Shown piece by piece: positions 7,587 to 16,619 of a DNA stretch of 64,000 bases. Under the pieces are notes generated by a model. It ran no database searches, had not been told where the DNA came from, and saw only the letters and a list, made by a program, of their open reading frames with translations. A program made the position numbers and the translations under genes. This DNA comes from Anaerophaga thermohalophila DSM 12881. GTDB lineage: Bacteria; Bacteroidota; Bacteroidia; Bacteroidales; Marinilabiliaceae. Within the stretch, counting starts at the first letter, position 1; every line of letters begins with the position of its first letter. The DNA is taken from positions 1 through 64,000 of the forward strand of contig NZ_AEWI01000022.1 in NCBI RefSeq assembly GCF_000191885.1. Direction: 5' to 3'.

Positions 7587-9977
7587 TCATCGGATGATCG
7601 CCACTTTGGCAGATTTATTTTTACTGCCGTCCGGTGATGCCAAAAATATAATATATATACCGGATTTCACTTTTTCACCATAAAGATTTTTCCCGTTCCA
7701 GAAAGCATTTCCTCCGAGCGATATTGTTTCATATACCAGATTGCCCGCTGTATCGGTAATTTTAACATTCGTTTGGTCCATCAGTCCGGTTATGGTGATG
7801 GGGCCTTCATGCTCAGGTCTTACCGGATTGGGATAGACGTACACATTGCTGAATGTATTTTTCCCTTCTACGGCGGCTCCACGGTAAGAGATTAACCCTT
7901 TGTCGGTAGCGAAGAAAACCTCGCCGGTGGATTCATCAATATCAATATTAAAGATGTTATTGGAAGGAATCGGGCTGTTTCCGGTATTAAAATGCTCGAT
8001 GGTTTGTGTGCCGTCTTCTGATATCAGATAGATACCGTTTCCTTCGGTTCCAAAATATTTCCTGTTTGCACCGTCAACAGCAATTGCTGTGATGCGAATG
8101 CCTTCGAGCAGATAATCGGCCAGTCCGCTGCCATCGTTCCGGGGTACTTTTATTTTCGAGAAGACCGGTCGTTCTGTTTCGAAAATCTGACCGGGGTTAT
8201 ATTGAACGACTACCCCGTTTTCTGTGCCAAACCAAAGGTAGCCTTTTTTGTCTTTCTCAATGCAAAAGGCCCCCTCGATGATTTCTTCACCGTTTTCATC
8301 CCACAGCTTCAAAGGGCCTTCATTTCTGGGATCGGGGTCCTGCTCGCGGGTAAGTAAACCCCGGTACCGGTCATCCGAAGAGTTGTCAATAGTGCCGTTA
8401 TCGTCAAAAACAAAAATACCTTTTTGACGATGCAAGACAGGCAGCCATTTATAGCCATTGTTGTCGATTATTAACGCTCCGTTTTTCTGGTCGCCTTCGG
8501 TTATGTCGGCATAATCGTATTTATACCAGGCATTGTCCATAACGTTGTAAACAGCAAAAATCCATGTAATGGAAGAACAATTCATAAATAGATTCCCGTT
8601 CGTGTCAAATGCCATACCCCAAACCCTGATGTATCTGCCGGGGGGTGCATCCGGGAAATTGGTAAGTTCGCTGTTTTCATCAGTATATTGGGCGGCAAGG
8701 GATATGGTATCGTTACTCTTTTTAAATTCGAATACGCCGTTCCCCCATGAAGAAATGAAAACATTGTCGGGGTTGAGGGGGTTGACTTCAATGTTGATTA
8801 AATCGCGGGCATTACTAAATTCCGGAGTGTTTGAAGAGGTAAAGTATTGCCATTCTCCGTTTTTCTGAATAGAGACACTGGCCGGAATATTTGCATTGTT
8901 ATGAATGGCACCGAACCCACCCGGGACAATCCACAATTCATCGTTGATTTTTTTTGTTTTGTAAGTCGAATTTGAATAGGGGCCGGGCGGCAACACCTGC
9001 TGATATTTGCCGGAAGTTGTTTTATGGAAAAGGCCGCCGTTCCAGTCGGCCACCCAAAGTGTCTGATCTTCCGCTATAAAAGCATCCCTGTAGTCAGGCA
9101 TATATTCAACCTGGTTTTGAATAATTATGGTGTTCTGTGTGGAAGTTGTTTCAAGTTGACTGTCGGTAAAATAAATACGATTTTGGGTGGTAATAATAAA
9201 CCCGTTACCGGAAGGACGTATGTTTTGAAAATTCCCGTAACTGGAAAGCGCCGATACACCCCTGTTGTTGAATAATACCAGCTGGCAGGTGCTCCCTTTT
9301 TCTCCTTTTGCGGCAACAATACCTGAGGAATTTGACTCAACATCACAAAATGCTGACCGGTCTTCCGAGAGCAATTCCCAGCTTTCGTAATATGAGAGCG
9401 TTTTGTTCATATCGGCCATCATAAGACCTGATGCAGTTGCCGCGTAAATGGTATCATCCTGGACAATCGTTTTGTTCACTTTCAGATAAGATGCTTCATC
9501 TCCGATAATAAAAGTGGAAGCAATTTCTTTTTTTTCAATATTTAGTTCCAGTATTCCAAAATCTGTACTGCAGAATACCCTTCCGTCATCATAAAGAAAA
9601 TGATTGATTTTTTTACTACCGGACATGTTTTCAATCTTGAGGTCCGGAATATTATATGTGCCTTCATCTGTTAGTACGTCAATGTTTCCGTTTTCATAGC
9701 CAATCAGAATTATGTCGTCATAAGGAATTGAATTTATTGCTGAAATTTCGGAATCGGAAAGACCGTTAACTTTATTTTTAACACTAACTGAGTTGGTTTC
9801 TTTATGATAAAGGATCAGCCCCAGATTGGAAGCACCAATTATGAAGTCTTTATTCTCGGCTGGATTAAAGCATTGTTTGTATGAATAATAAGTCGTCCAT
9901 AAGTTCTGCGCGGATGTGGACGCCGAAAGTGCTGAAAACAAAAGCAGGAAGCAGACATTTCTTATTGTTGTATTCAT
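7587..9977 (-). CDS. porZ: PorZ-like two-component-propeller protein, type IX secretion
   Basis: The 796-residue protein has a signal peptide (cleavage near STSAQ), long arrays of two-component-regulator-type propeller blades, and a C-terminal secretion-signal-like beta domain beginning VYVYPNPVRP and ending AKVAIIR. This order and length match PorZ, a surface component of the type IX secretion attachment complex thought to present anionic LPS to the PorU sortase. The N-terminal stretch LWTTYYSYKQ and the segment SNLGLILYHKETN fit that family. A generic T9SS cargo with propellers is the alternative. The ATG lies inside the end of a family B repeat (TTTTATACTGATGAA on the minus strand), so the leader of this gene is repeat-derived. 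The DUF3352-like gene follows. Confidence 0.72.
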   Translation of the reverse strand: MNTTIRNVCFLLLFSALSASTSAQNLWTTYYSYKQCFNPAENKDFIIGASNLGLILYHKETNSVSVKNKVNGLSDSEISAINSIPYDDIILIGYENGNIDVLTDEGTYNIPDLKIENMSGSKKINHFLYDDGRVFCSTDFGILELNIEKKEIASTFIIGDEASYLKVNKTIVQDDTIYAATASGLMMADMNKTLSYYESWELLSEDRSAFCDVESNSSGIVAAKGEKGSTCQLVLFNNRGVSALSSYGNFQNIRPSGNGFIITTQNRIYFTDSQLETTSTQNTIIIQNQVEYMPDYRDAFIAEDQTLWVADWNGGLFHKTTSGKYQQVLPPGPYSNSTYKTKKINDELWIVPGGFGAIHNNANIPASVSIQKNGEWQYFTSSNTPEFSNARDLINIEVNPLNPDNVFISSWGNGVFEFKKSNDTISLAAQYTDENSELTNFPDAPPGRYIRVWGMAFDTNGNLFMNCSSITWIFAVYNVMDNAWYKYDYADITEGDQKNGALIIDNNGYKWLPVLHRQKGIFVFDDNGTIDNSSDDRYRGLLTREQDPDPRNEGPLKLWDENGEEIIEGAFCIEKDKKGYLWFGTENGVVVQYNPGQIFETERPVFSKIKVPRNDGSGLADYLLEGIRITAIAVDGANRKYFGTEGNGIYLISEDGTQTIEHFNTGNSPIPSNNIFNIDIDESTGEVFFATDKGLISYRGAAVEGKNTFSNVYVYPNPVRPEHEGPITITGLMDQTNVKITDTAGNLVYETISLGGNAFWNGKNLYGEKVKSGIYIIFLASPDGSKNKSAKVAIIR

Positions 9978-10206
9978 CAGTATAAAATTAGTCTAAGTTT
10001 TTAGATTGATGCATCATATTATATTTTAATTGATGTCAGATGATTAGGTTAGATTCTTCGCTTCGCTCAGAATGACAGAATGCTCAGTGTCATTCTGAGG
10101 AGGCACGACGAAGAATCTGTTACCTGTTTTTGGTTTCTTAGATGATAAGAGGTTAGATGGTGTTTATACATGTTCTTATTGTGACAATCGTTGTCATGCT
10201 CGTTTC
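9973..10206 (-). repeat. Family B element, long form, abutting the porZ start
   Basis: Read on the minus strand, the element begins TGAAACGAGCATGACAACG, contains the family C palindrome (10051-10118), and ends ACTAATTTTATACTGATGAA. The last bases include the start codon of the PorZ-like gene. It fills almost the whole gap between rdgB and porZ and must therefore be part of the porZ leader or separate it from rdgB transcription. Confidence 0.75.
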
Positions 10207-10217
10207 ATGGATGTTAA

Positions 10218-10802
10218 TTATTCCTTATCAAGGGTTTTTAAATAGTCGGCCAGTTTTTTCACTGCTAAGGCTCTATGGCTGATTTTGTTCTTCTCATCGA
10301 GTGACATTTCTGCAAATGTGAGTGTGTATCCTTCCGGTAAAAAGACAGGGTCGTAACCAAAACCCTTTTCTCCGCGCGGGTTTTCGAGTATCGAGCCATT
10401 AACAATGCCCTCAAACAACAACTCTTCATTGTTGATGATCAGGGCAATAACTGTTCTGAAGCGGGCTTTTCTGTTCCGACAGTTCTTTAATTCCCGGAGC
10501 ACTTTCTCCATGTTCTTTAAACTGTCTTTTTCTGGTCCGGCATAGCGGGCCGAAAAAACACCGGGCGCACTGTTTAGTGCATCAATTTCCAGACCTGTAT
10601 CATCGGCAAAACAATCGGTTCCCAATTGGTTTTTTATATAACGTGCTTTTTGTAATGCATTTTCTTCAAGAGTTTTACCTGTTTCCGGTATGTCGCCTTT
10701 AAATCCCATTTCCGGGAGTGATTTAACAGTCCGGTTTTCTCCTAATATACGGCCTATTTCAATGGTTTTATGTTTGTTGTTCGTTGCAAATACGAGTTCC
10801 AT
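10218..10802 (-). CDS. rdgB: Non-canonical purine NTP pyrophosphatase (RdgB/HAM1)
   Basis: The enzyme hydrolyses dITP, XTP and similar deaminated purine nucleotides to the monophosphate plus pyrophosphate, keeping them out of DNA. The 194 residues are full length for the family. Diagnostic motifs are visible: FATNNKHK at the N-terminus, [12 protein letters not shown] (metal-binding Asp), [19 protein letters not shown] and SHRALA near the C-terminus. The start at 10802 is the only sensible one, because the family motif begins at residue 4. It is separated from the downstream porZ-like gene by a 230-base repeat, so the two may not share a transcript. Confidence 0.95.
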   Translation of the reverse strand: MELVFATNNKHKTIEIGRILGENRTVKSLPEMGFKGDIPETGKTLEENALQKARYIKNQLGTDCFADDTGLEIDALNSAPGVFSARYAGPEKDSLKNMEKVLRELKNCRNRKARFRTVIALIINNEELLFEGIVNGSILENPRGEKGFGYDPVFLPEGYTLTFAEMSLDEKNKISHRALAVKKLADYLKTLDKE

Positions 10803-11105
10803 AATTATTTGTAAATGTGGCAGTAAATTACATAAAATCTTTCATAATAAATTTCGGTGTCTGTCATGACCCGAAACTTTAGGAGAAGATTATTCTTTAT
10901 TGTAATATGCGAAAATACAAAAAACAAGGGGAATGTTGGTGATAAAAACTTTGCGAGACTACATTCTTTTTGCGGTAAAAATCGGAGAGAAGTGAAAATT
11001 GTGAGTGTGTTATAGTTTCATTTTGGCAAGCAGAAAGGAAACGCCAAATCGCGCTTTTGAAGTCCGGACAAGCGGCCTGTTCGCTGTTCACAAACAGGAT
11101 TGATT
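10803..11105. other. Intergenic gap between usp and rdgB
   Basis: About 300 bases hold no convincing gene. A 64-codon minus-strand frame has no recognisable sequence, start context or family resemblance. A weak CCTGTT/AACAGG hairpin lies near 11080-11096. No repeat of the families A-E is seen. Confidence 0.5.
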
Positions 11106-11939
11106 TCAGAAGCTGCCACCATAACCGTACTTCATCAAATCTGTTCTTGGGTTAATCACCATAACCGGAACTTTGGCGCTGTTGGCAATAATATACTGTT
11201 CGTGAGCCCCTAAGATATAATCATGGAAAGCAATGTCACGGGTGGTCATGATGATGATCAGGTCGGCGTTGTTTTCTTTGGCAAACTCAATGGTTTCCTC
11301 CGAAAATGGAGCCTTATGTTTGGCCAGTACCAATTCGTAATCGATGTTCTTTTCTTCCAGGAAATTTTTACAGAATACCACATTTGCCTTGGTCCGGCTG
11401 TCAACACTACCATCCCTGGCTGTGTCGGAGAACAAATAAATTTTGGTTTTGAAATAGCGGGACATATATTCTGCCCATCTAAGTTTTTCTTTGTTTTCGG
11501 ACTTGAAATCGACCGGGAAAACGATTTTTGTATAATCGTCCTTTTGCGGGGGTTCCTGAACAACCAGGAACGGTACTCTGGAGCCGACAATCACTTTCAG
11601 TGCCCAGCTTCCGGTGAGTTTTTGCATACCGCGCATTCCGTGGGTAACCATAACCACCATTGCACATTCGAGTTCTTCCGAGACTTCATTAATGGTTTTA
11701 AAAATAGTTCCTTCTTTGACCAGGATTTCAGGCTTTACGTTTAGCTTTTTTTCGATGTCCTTTGCCTCTTTACGAAGGTTTTCTTCGGCCGGTGAAATCT
11801 CCGATTCTTTTTTAACGATATGAAGTAATGTGATGTTTGTGTTTAAAACACGGGAAAGATTTACAGCATGTTGAACTGCATTAAATACAGTGTCCGAAAA
11901 ATCATAGGGCACAAGAATACTATGCATCAGGCTTTCCAT
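11106..11939 (-). CDS. Universal stress protein, tandem Usp domains
   Basis: This is a 277-residue cytoplasmic protein made of two Usp domains of about 140 residues each. The first begins HSILVPYDFSDTVFNAVQHA and ends with VTHGMRGMQKL and VPFLVVQEP. The second begins KIVFPVDF and ends MTTRDI..VPVMVINP. Tandem Usp proteins are common in Bacteroidota and bind ATP or small ligands in stress adaptation. The canonical GxxGxxxxxxxxxS nucleotide motif is only partly conserved here, so nucleotide binding is uncertain. An alternative ATG four codons in (MHSILVP) fits the family start better. It is transcribed away from the cyclase gene. Confidence 0.9.
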   Translation of the reverse strand: MESLMHSILVPYDFSDTVFNAVQHAVNLSRVLNTNITLLHIVKKESEISPAEENLRKEAKDIEKKLNVKPEILVKEGTIFKTINEVSEELECAMVVMVTHGMRGMQKLTGSWALKVIVGSRVPFLVVQEPPQKDDYTKIVFPVDFKSENKEKLRWAEYMSRYFKTKIYLFSDTARDGSVDSRTKANVVFCKNFLEEKNIDYELVLAKHKAPFSEETIEFAKENNADLIIIMTTRDIAFHDYILGAHEQYIIANSAKVPVMVINPRTDLMKYGYGGSF

Positions 11940-12097
11940 AGTCAGTTTTATTGTATTTAACTGGCTAAAGATAACATTTTTGTTTTTACAAACATTAAAG
12001 ATTTTGCAGCATTTTTTTTAAGTGTTTCAAAGTTTGGATGAATGGTGGTTTTTTCAAGACTTTTTTTATATTGCGGAAGGTAAAATATTTTTAAGTG

Positions 12098-13534
12098 ATG
12101 CCCGAAGGATTCTCAGTTAATATCTATATGATACTCATATTGCTTGCCGCATTTATCATTTTTGGTGTAATGTGGTTAAGAAATTTTATTCATCGTCGCG
12201 TGGAAGAACTTACAGCCGAACGACTTGCTTTGGCACTAAAAGTGAAGGAAAAAGCACACCGGATTCAGGCACAATATGACACCGATTCCATCGTTTATAC
12301 ACATCAGGGGCCTAAAAAGAAATCCAGGAAATATCAGAAAGTAACAGTCCTTTTTGCCGATATTCAGGGGTTTACCCGAATTGTGGAACAACTTAATCCG
12401 GAGATGCTCATTGATGAGCTTGACCAGTTTTTTCTACATTTTGATGAGATTGTCGAAAAATACGGGATCGAAAAAATTAAAACGATTGGCGATGCTTATA
12501 TGTGTGCAGGAGGGCTGCCTGTGAAAAACAGCACCAATCCGGTAGAAGTTGTTTTGGCAGCCATCGAAATGCAGCAGTTTATGGATGAGATGCGCCGGAT
12601 AAAAATGATTGAGCACAAGGACTACTGGGAGTTGCGGATTGGTATTCATACAGGGCCTGTTATTTCCGGGATGGTTGGACGAAAAAAGATTTCTTTCGAT
12701 ATATGGGGAGATACCGTTAACATCGCGAGTCGGATGGAATCATCAGGAATGGCCGGAGAAATAAACATTTCGGGCACTACATGGCAATTGGTTAAGGAGT
12801 TTTTTGTTGCAGAGTACAGGGGCAAGATGCCAATCAAATATAAAGGAGAAACGGATATGTATTTTATTAAAGGTATTATTCCTGAATTATCAGTTAATGG
12901 TGAGGGGAAAGAACCAAACGAACTGTTCAGGATCAGGTTGCAGCACATCAGGTTTGGCGATATGGAAGAGGCGGTACTTAACAGGCTGGAGAATGAATTG
13001 TCTGACGATCTTGCCTATCACAACATGAAACATACCGTAGATGTGGTTACTCAGGTCGAGATTATAGGGCGTGGCGAAGGCGTCAGTGAAGAAGAAATGC
13101 TTCTTTTGAAAACAGCCGCACTTTTTCACGATACAGGATTCCTGATTTCTTATGATAATCATGAAGATAACAGTATTGAGCTGGCAAAAGAAGTTTTACC
13201 CATGTATGGTTATCTTGACGACCAGATCGAAGAAATTGTTGAATTGATTAATGTTACCCGAAAGGAAGCTCAACCACGAAATCATCTTGAAGCCATTTTA
13301 AAAGATGCCGATCTTGATTATCTTGGCCGGTCCGATTTTTTACCGGTGTCGGGAAATTTGTATGAAGAATTTCAGAAGTTTAACGGTAAAATGACATTGC
13401 CGGAATGGAATAAAAAGCAGATCAGTTTCATCACCAACCATAAATATTATACCAATACGGCCAAAAACCTCAGACAGGTAAAAAAGGAACAACAACTAAG
13501 TGCTTTAAAGGATTTCATGAAGGGAGGGCAATAA
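12098..13534 (+). CDS. Membrane-anchored adenylate cyclase fused to an HD domain
   Basis: The 478-residue protein has one N-terminal membrane segment (about residues 8-27), a short coiled linker, a class III nucleotide cyclase domain (about 80-240) and a C-terminal HD-type metal phosphohydrolase domain (about 285-420). Cyclase metal Asps are seen in VLFADIQGFT and KTIGDAYM. The purine-selecting positions are Lys (IKTIGD) and Asp (FDIWGDTVN), as in adenylate cyclases, and the Asn/Arg pair is in VNIASRMES. The HD part shows YHNMKH, LFHDTGF and DNHEDNS, resembling cyclic-nucleotide phosphodiesterases. One polypeptide may therefore make and break cAMP, or the HD domain may have another substrate. 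A GTG codon lies directly before the ATG chosen here. Confidence 0.85.
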   Translation: MPEGFSVNIYMILILLAAFIIFGVMWLRNFIHRRVEELTAERLALALKVKEKAHRIQAQYDTDSIVYTHQGPKKKSRKYQKVTVLFADIQGFTRIVEQLNPEMLIDELDQFFLHFDEIVEKYGIEKIKTIGDAYMCAGGLPVKNSTNPVEVVLAAIEMQQFMDEMRRIKMIEHKDYWELRIGIHTGPVISGMVGRKKISFDIWGDTVNIASRMESSGMAGEINISGTTWQLVKEFFVAEYRGKMPIKYKGETDMYFIKGIIPELSVNGEGKEPNELFRIRLQHIRFGDMEEAVLNRLENELSDDLAYHNMKHTVDVVTQVEIIGRGEGVSEEEMLLLKTAALFHDTGFLISYDNHEDNSIELAKEVLPMYGYLDDQIEEIVELINVTRKEAQPRNHLEAILKDADLDYLGRSDFLPVSGNLYEEFQKFNGKMTLPEWNKKQISFITNHKYYTNTAKNLRQVKKEQQLSALKDFMKGGQ

Positions 13535-13618
13535 TTTGTTTTTTCTTTTTAAATTTGTTGTTCAGATCAATATATCCTGATCCTTTGATGTTTAATATCT
13601 AACCATCTAATTATCTAT

Positions 13619-13657
13619 GAGTTTGCCAACAGAGATGCTTTTTAGGCCGGGCTCATC
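13619..13657. repeat. Family D end fragment
   Basis: GAGTTTGCCAACAGAGATGC and TTTTTAGGCCGGGCTCA match the right terminus of the complete copy at 16081-16222. It lies about 40 bases before the bactofilin start. Confidence 0.55.
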
Positions 13658-13692
13658 TATTAAAAAAGTATTATTAACAAATATAAATGTAA

Positions 13693-14088
13693 ATGGAGAT
13701 GGCGAAAAATTTTGAACCCGAGAATAAACTACCCAACATGATTGGTCAGGGAACAAAAATTGTCGGAGATGTTGAAACCAATGGAGACATTCGTATCGAC
13801 GGACATATTGAAGGCAATATTAATTCCAAAGGAAAGGTTGTTATCGGGTCAAACGGGATGATAAAGGGAGAGGTGATTTGCAGCAATGCCGAGCTGGCCG
13901 GTTCCCTGAACGGGAAAATAAATGTTAGCGAGCTTCTTTCTCTTAAGGCAAGTTCAAAAGTAAACGGAGATATTAAAACAGGGAAACTTAATATTGAGCC
14001 CGGAGCTATTTTTTCCGGAACCTGTAGCATGGGAAATCAGCAAACACCAGCTTCCCAACAGGCTCCTCCCAGGGATATTAAAAAGTGA
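13693..14088 (+). CDS. Bactofilin-type polymer-forming cytoskeletal protein
   Basis: This is a 131-residue cytoplasmic protein with a short N-terminal tail, a right-handed beta-helix core (about residues 17-112) and a proline/glutamine-rich C-terminal tail. The core shows the repeating pattern of the family: GTKIVGDVETNGDIRIDG, HIEGNINSKGKVVIG, GMIKGEVICSNAELAGSLNG and VNGDIKTGKLNIEPGA. Bactofilins self-assemble without nucleotide into filaments that help localise wall enzymes and shape determinants. A Met two codons in (MAKNFEP) is an alternative start. The stop overlaps a possible GTG start of the next gene, so the two are tightly coupled, and the pair precedes the ATP synthase genes. Confidence 0.92.
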   Translation: MEMAKNFEPENKLPNMIGQGTKIVGDVETNGDIRIDGHIEGNINSKGKVVIGSNGMIKGEVICSNAELAGSLNGKINVSELLSLKASSKVNGDIKTGKLNIEPGAIFSGTCSMGNQQTPASQQAPPRDIKK

Positions 14089-14096
14089 TTTGCTTT

Positions 14097-14492
14097 ATGA
14101 CAACGCTTTTAGCATATAAAGTGTTACTGATTAAGGAAATTTTTTATGGCCTGCTGTTGAAAGGATTGGCAGGTCTTGTTGTTTTTATTGAAGCCGGTCA
14201 TGTTCCAAAAAACTGGTTTTATTTAGCTTTGATTATTATTGCTTTGTTTCCTGTGACTTCTTTTGTGCTGAAGGAGATTAAAGAACATTGGGAAAATTCT
14301 GTTGGTTTTGCGGTTATGGCTTTGTCTTTGTTTAAGTTGATATTAATTCCGGTTTTGATTATTATTTTATTTGACAAAAATCATGAAGATGTAGAAGCCT
14401 ATGTTATGCCCAGCCTTATTGCTTACCTGGTTCTTTTAGCTATGGATACGAAGTGGAAAATAGAATGGCTTTTTGGGAAGAGGCGTTTTTGA
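14097..14492 (+). CDS. Small four-helix membrane protein upstream of atpB
   Basis: The predicted 131-residue product is almost entirely hydrophobic, with about four membrane segments (near residues 8-28, 38-56, 68-90 and 105-122) and a basic C-terminus (WLFGKRRF). I do not recognise a family with certainty. Its position between a bactofilin and atpB is where Bacteroidota often carry AtpI/AtpZ-like or DUF6168-like assembly factors, so a role in ATP synthase assembly or magnesium handling is possible but not shown by motifs. A GTG at 14085, overlapping the bactofilin stop, is an alternative start. The ATG at 14097 is preferred because the hydrophobic segment begins right after it. Confidence 0.65.
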   Translation: MTTLLAYKVLLIKEIFYGLLLKGLAGLVVFIEAGHVPKNWFYLALIIIALFPVTSFVLKEIKEHWENSVGFAVMALSLFKLILIPVLIIILFDKNHEDVEAYVMPSLIAYLVLLAMDTKWKIEWLFGKRRF

Positions 14493-14718
14493 TTTTAGGT
14501 GCAAATCTTCAGCGGATGAAATGAGCATGGCAAAGATTGCCTTAATAGATTATCAGATTTTTAGATATAAGTAATTTAGACATTAGTTTTTAGACATTAG
14601 TTTTTAGTCATTAGCCAGTAGTTTGAATTATAAACACAACATACGTCTTTGCGTTTTAGTTTTTTTTAAACCCCTGCAACACCACAGTTTGCCCGTATAA
14701 AGAAAAAATATTTATATT

Positions 14719-14822
14719 GATGAAACGAGCATGGCAAAGTTTTCCGCTACAAGAACATATATAAGTTCTTGCATGCGATTTCCATCAGGCCAATGACTTA
14801 GACCTATTTTATGCTGATGAAA
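14719..14822 (+). repeat. Family B element, short form
   Basis: It runs from GATGAAACGAGCATGGCAAAG to TTTTATGCTGATGAAA and has the two ends of the longer copies without the internal palindrome. It occupies part of the 440-base gap before atpB. Upstream, 14545-14625 holds repeated TTAGACATTAGTTTT-like simple sequence. Confidence 0.65.
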
Positions 14823-14935
14823 TTGAAGAGTGGTGAAAGAGCATGTTTAAAAGAATCAGGAGTTCTGTTGAGCCTTAAAATCAGATTTGAAACTTCTGTT
14901 CTTTTCATCACGTATAGTACGGGAATCTGAAGAAA

Positions 14936-16075
14936 ATGGCGGCAGATAACTTATCCTTTATTTTCAAGTGTTTTAGTGAATTATCAGGTGTTTCTAAAAT
15001 TAGTAGTTTGAGGTATTTTATAGTCATATTCTTTCTGTTCGGTCTGGGTTTGTCTGTTTTTTCGGAAAACCATGCAACAGAAGAGGGCGATGTTGAGGTG
15101 TCCGGGCTAATTATCGAACACATCAGCGATTCTCATCAGTGGCATATTATTGAATATACGAACCGGCATGGGCAGACCATTCAATTGTCACTCCCATTAC
15201 CCGTAATTTTATGGTACGACGGAGAACCCTGGTTTTATTCTTCTGATGAGTTCTATCATTCCGAAACACCTGCAGCAATCGGGGATGATTTTGTTGTGCT
15301 GAAAGATGAAACTTTTTATATTACCGGATCCGATGGAGCCGTCAATTATGATGAGAACGGGCATATTACAAATGTTTCACCGGCTGATTTTTCGATCACC
15401 CGGAATGTTGCCAGCATGTTCTTGTCCATGATTATAATCATGAGTGTGTTTATTTTAGCAGCCAGAAGTTATGCCCGGCATGGTATGGTTGCCCCAAAGG
15501 GTTTAAGAGCAGTGCTGGAACCTCTTATCCTTTTCGTGCGCGATGATATTGCCCGGAGCCAGATTGACAACGACAAAGCCGATAAGTATGTTCCCTTTTT
15601 GCTGACATTGTTTTTCTTTATCTGGATTAACAATTTAATTGGCTTAGTGCCTTTTTTCCCTGGTGGAAGTAATCTTTCCGGGAATATTAGTTTCACTGCA
15701 ACTTTGGCTGTTTTTTCTTTTTTTGCAATCAATCTGTCCGGCTCGAAGGATTATTGGAAACATACTTTTACAGCTCCGGGAGTGCCGGTTTTTGTGAAGT
15801 TCCTACTCGTTCCTGTGGAATTTATCGGACTTTTTACCAAGCCATTTGCATTAATGATCCGGTTATTTGCTAATATTACGGCCGGTCATATAATTATTTT
15901 AAGCCTCGTGACCATGATATTTATTCTAAAATCAATCTATATTGCACCGGTCTCAATATTGCTTTCTTTGGTGATGTTCATGCTGGAGCTTTTGGTTGCT
16001 GTTTTACAAGCCTATATATTCACCATGCTGACATCATTATTTATAGGGATGAGTACAAATAAAACCGAACATTAA
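14936..16075 (+). CDS. atpB: F0F1 ATP synthase subunit a
   Basis: Subunit a forms the stator half-channels that carry protons to and from the c-ring. The 379-residue form has an N-terminal extension of about 130 residues with its own hydrophobic segment (near residues 27-44), typical of Bacteroidota AtpB. It is followed by five or more membrane helices. The essential arginine is in LMIRLFANITAGHI, and the conserved segment LFFFIWINNLIGLVPFFPG is present. The start at 14936 gives a plausible signal-anchor; later Met codons are few. A family D repeat separates the gene from atpE 165 bases downstream, which is unusual inside an atp operon. Confidence 0.95.
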   Translation: MAADNLSFIFKCFSELSGVSKISSLRYFIVIFFLFGLGLSVFSENHATEEGDVEVSGLIIEHISDSHQWHIIEYTNRHGQTIQLSLPLPVILWYDGEPWFYSSDEFYHSETPAAIGDDFVVLKDETFYITGSDGAVNYDENGHITNVSPADFSITRNVASMFLSMIIIMSVFILAARSYARHGMVAPKGLRAVLEPLILFVRDDIARSQIDNDKADKYVPFLLTLFFFIWINNLIGLVPFFPGGSNLSGNISFTATLAVFSFFAINLSGSKDYWKHTFTAPGVPVFVKFLLVPVEFIGLFTKPFALMIRLFANITAGHIIILSLVTMIFILKSIYIAPVSILLSLVMFMLELLVAVLQAYIFTMLTSLFIGMSTNKTEH

Positions 16076-16080
16076 CAATT

Positions 16081-16222
16081 GAGTGCAGTATAAAAAGCAT
16101 ATTTTTGTCAAAATCAAGGCGTTTAAATTTTTGTACCGGAGTTAACTTGTTGTTAATGAGAATTCAAAAATTTAAAACAACAACGAGTTTGGCAACAAAG
16201 ATGCTTTTTAGACCGGGCTCAC
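16081..16222. repeat. Family D MITE-like element, complete copy
   Basis: The ends GTGCAGTATAAAAAGCATAT and, reverse-complemented at the right, GAGCCCGGTCTAAAAAGCAT form an imperfect terminal inverted repeat of about 50 bases. The arms continue through GTTTAAATTTTTG / CAAAAATTTAAAAC. No ORF is present. It lies exactly between atpB and atpE, beginning 6 bases after the atpB stop. Confidence 0.75.
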
Positions 16223-16239
16223 AATTAAAACATTGAAAT

Positions 16240-16437
16240 ATGGAATTAACAGCTATCGGATTAGGAATTATTGTTTTAGGTGCCGCATTCGGAATTGGTA
16301 AAATCGGGCAATCTGCCATTGAATCAATGAGTCGTCAGCCCGAGATCAGTGGAAAAATTCAAACTGCCATGATTGTTGCCGCAGCTCTTGTCGAAGGGGT
16401 TGCCTTGTTTGGTATTGTTGTAGCCTGGCTGGCCTGA
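16240..16437 (+). CDS. atpE: F0F1 ATP synthase subunit c
   Basis: This is the 65-residue, two-helix hairpin protein of the rotor ring. The polar loop RQPE is at its usual place, and the ion-carrying carboxylate is the Glu in LVEGVALF. The extra Na+ ligands of sodium-type rings are absent (Ile where Gln32 of the Ilyobacter protein would be, and Gly instead of Ser/Thr after the Glu), so I infer proton coupling. This is deduced by aligning the RQPE loop by eye. The protein is shorter than the 75-85 residues common elsewhere but normal for Bacteroidota. Confidence 0.95.
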   Translation: MELTAIGLGIIVLGAAFGIGKIGQSAIESMSRQPEISGKIQTAMIVAAALVEGVALFGIVVAWLA

Positions 16438-16580
16438 TGAAACGAAACTGGCGCATTGATTTATTAAATTGGCTATAACTTAGCCAGACTATTCGGAAAC
16501 AGGAATATGTAAGTTCTTGCATACGAGTTGGCACGATAAATCAGGGCAGGCTATCCGACCGTATTAAATTAATTTTATAC
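16438..16580 (+). repeat. Degenerate family B-like sequence
   Basis: TGATGAAACGAAACTGGCG, GGAATATGTAAGTTCTTGCA and AATTAATTTTATACGGAT follow the order of family B motifs with many changes. It lies between atpE and atpF and also contains AT-rich spacer. Confidence 0.35.
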
Positions 16581-16619
16581 GGATAAATCAATCTTGCAGT
16601 TGGAATTAAAAAGAAGTTT

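Noticed and set aside
10897..11091. Minus-strand 64-codon frame in the usp/rdgB gap
   Set aside because: No ribosome binding site, family resemblance or coding bias could be seen. Left as intergenic.
11223..11744. Plus-strand frame of 173 codons
   Set aside because: It is antisense to the universal stress protein with its clear family motifs. No independent support.
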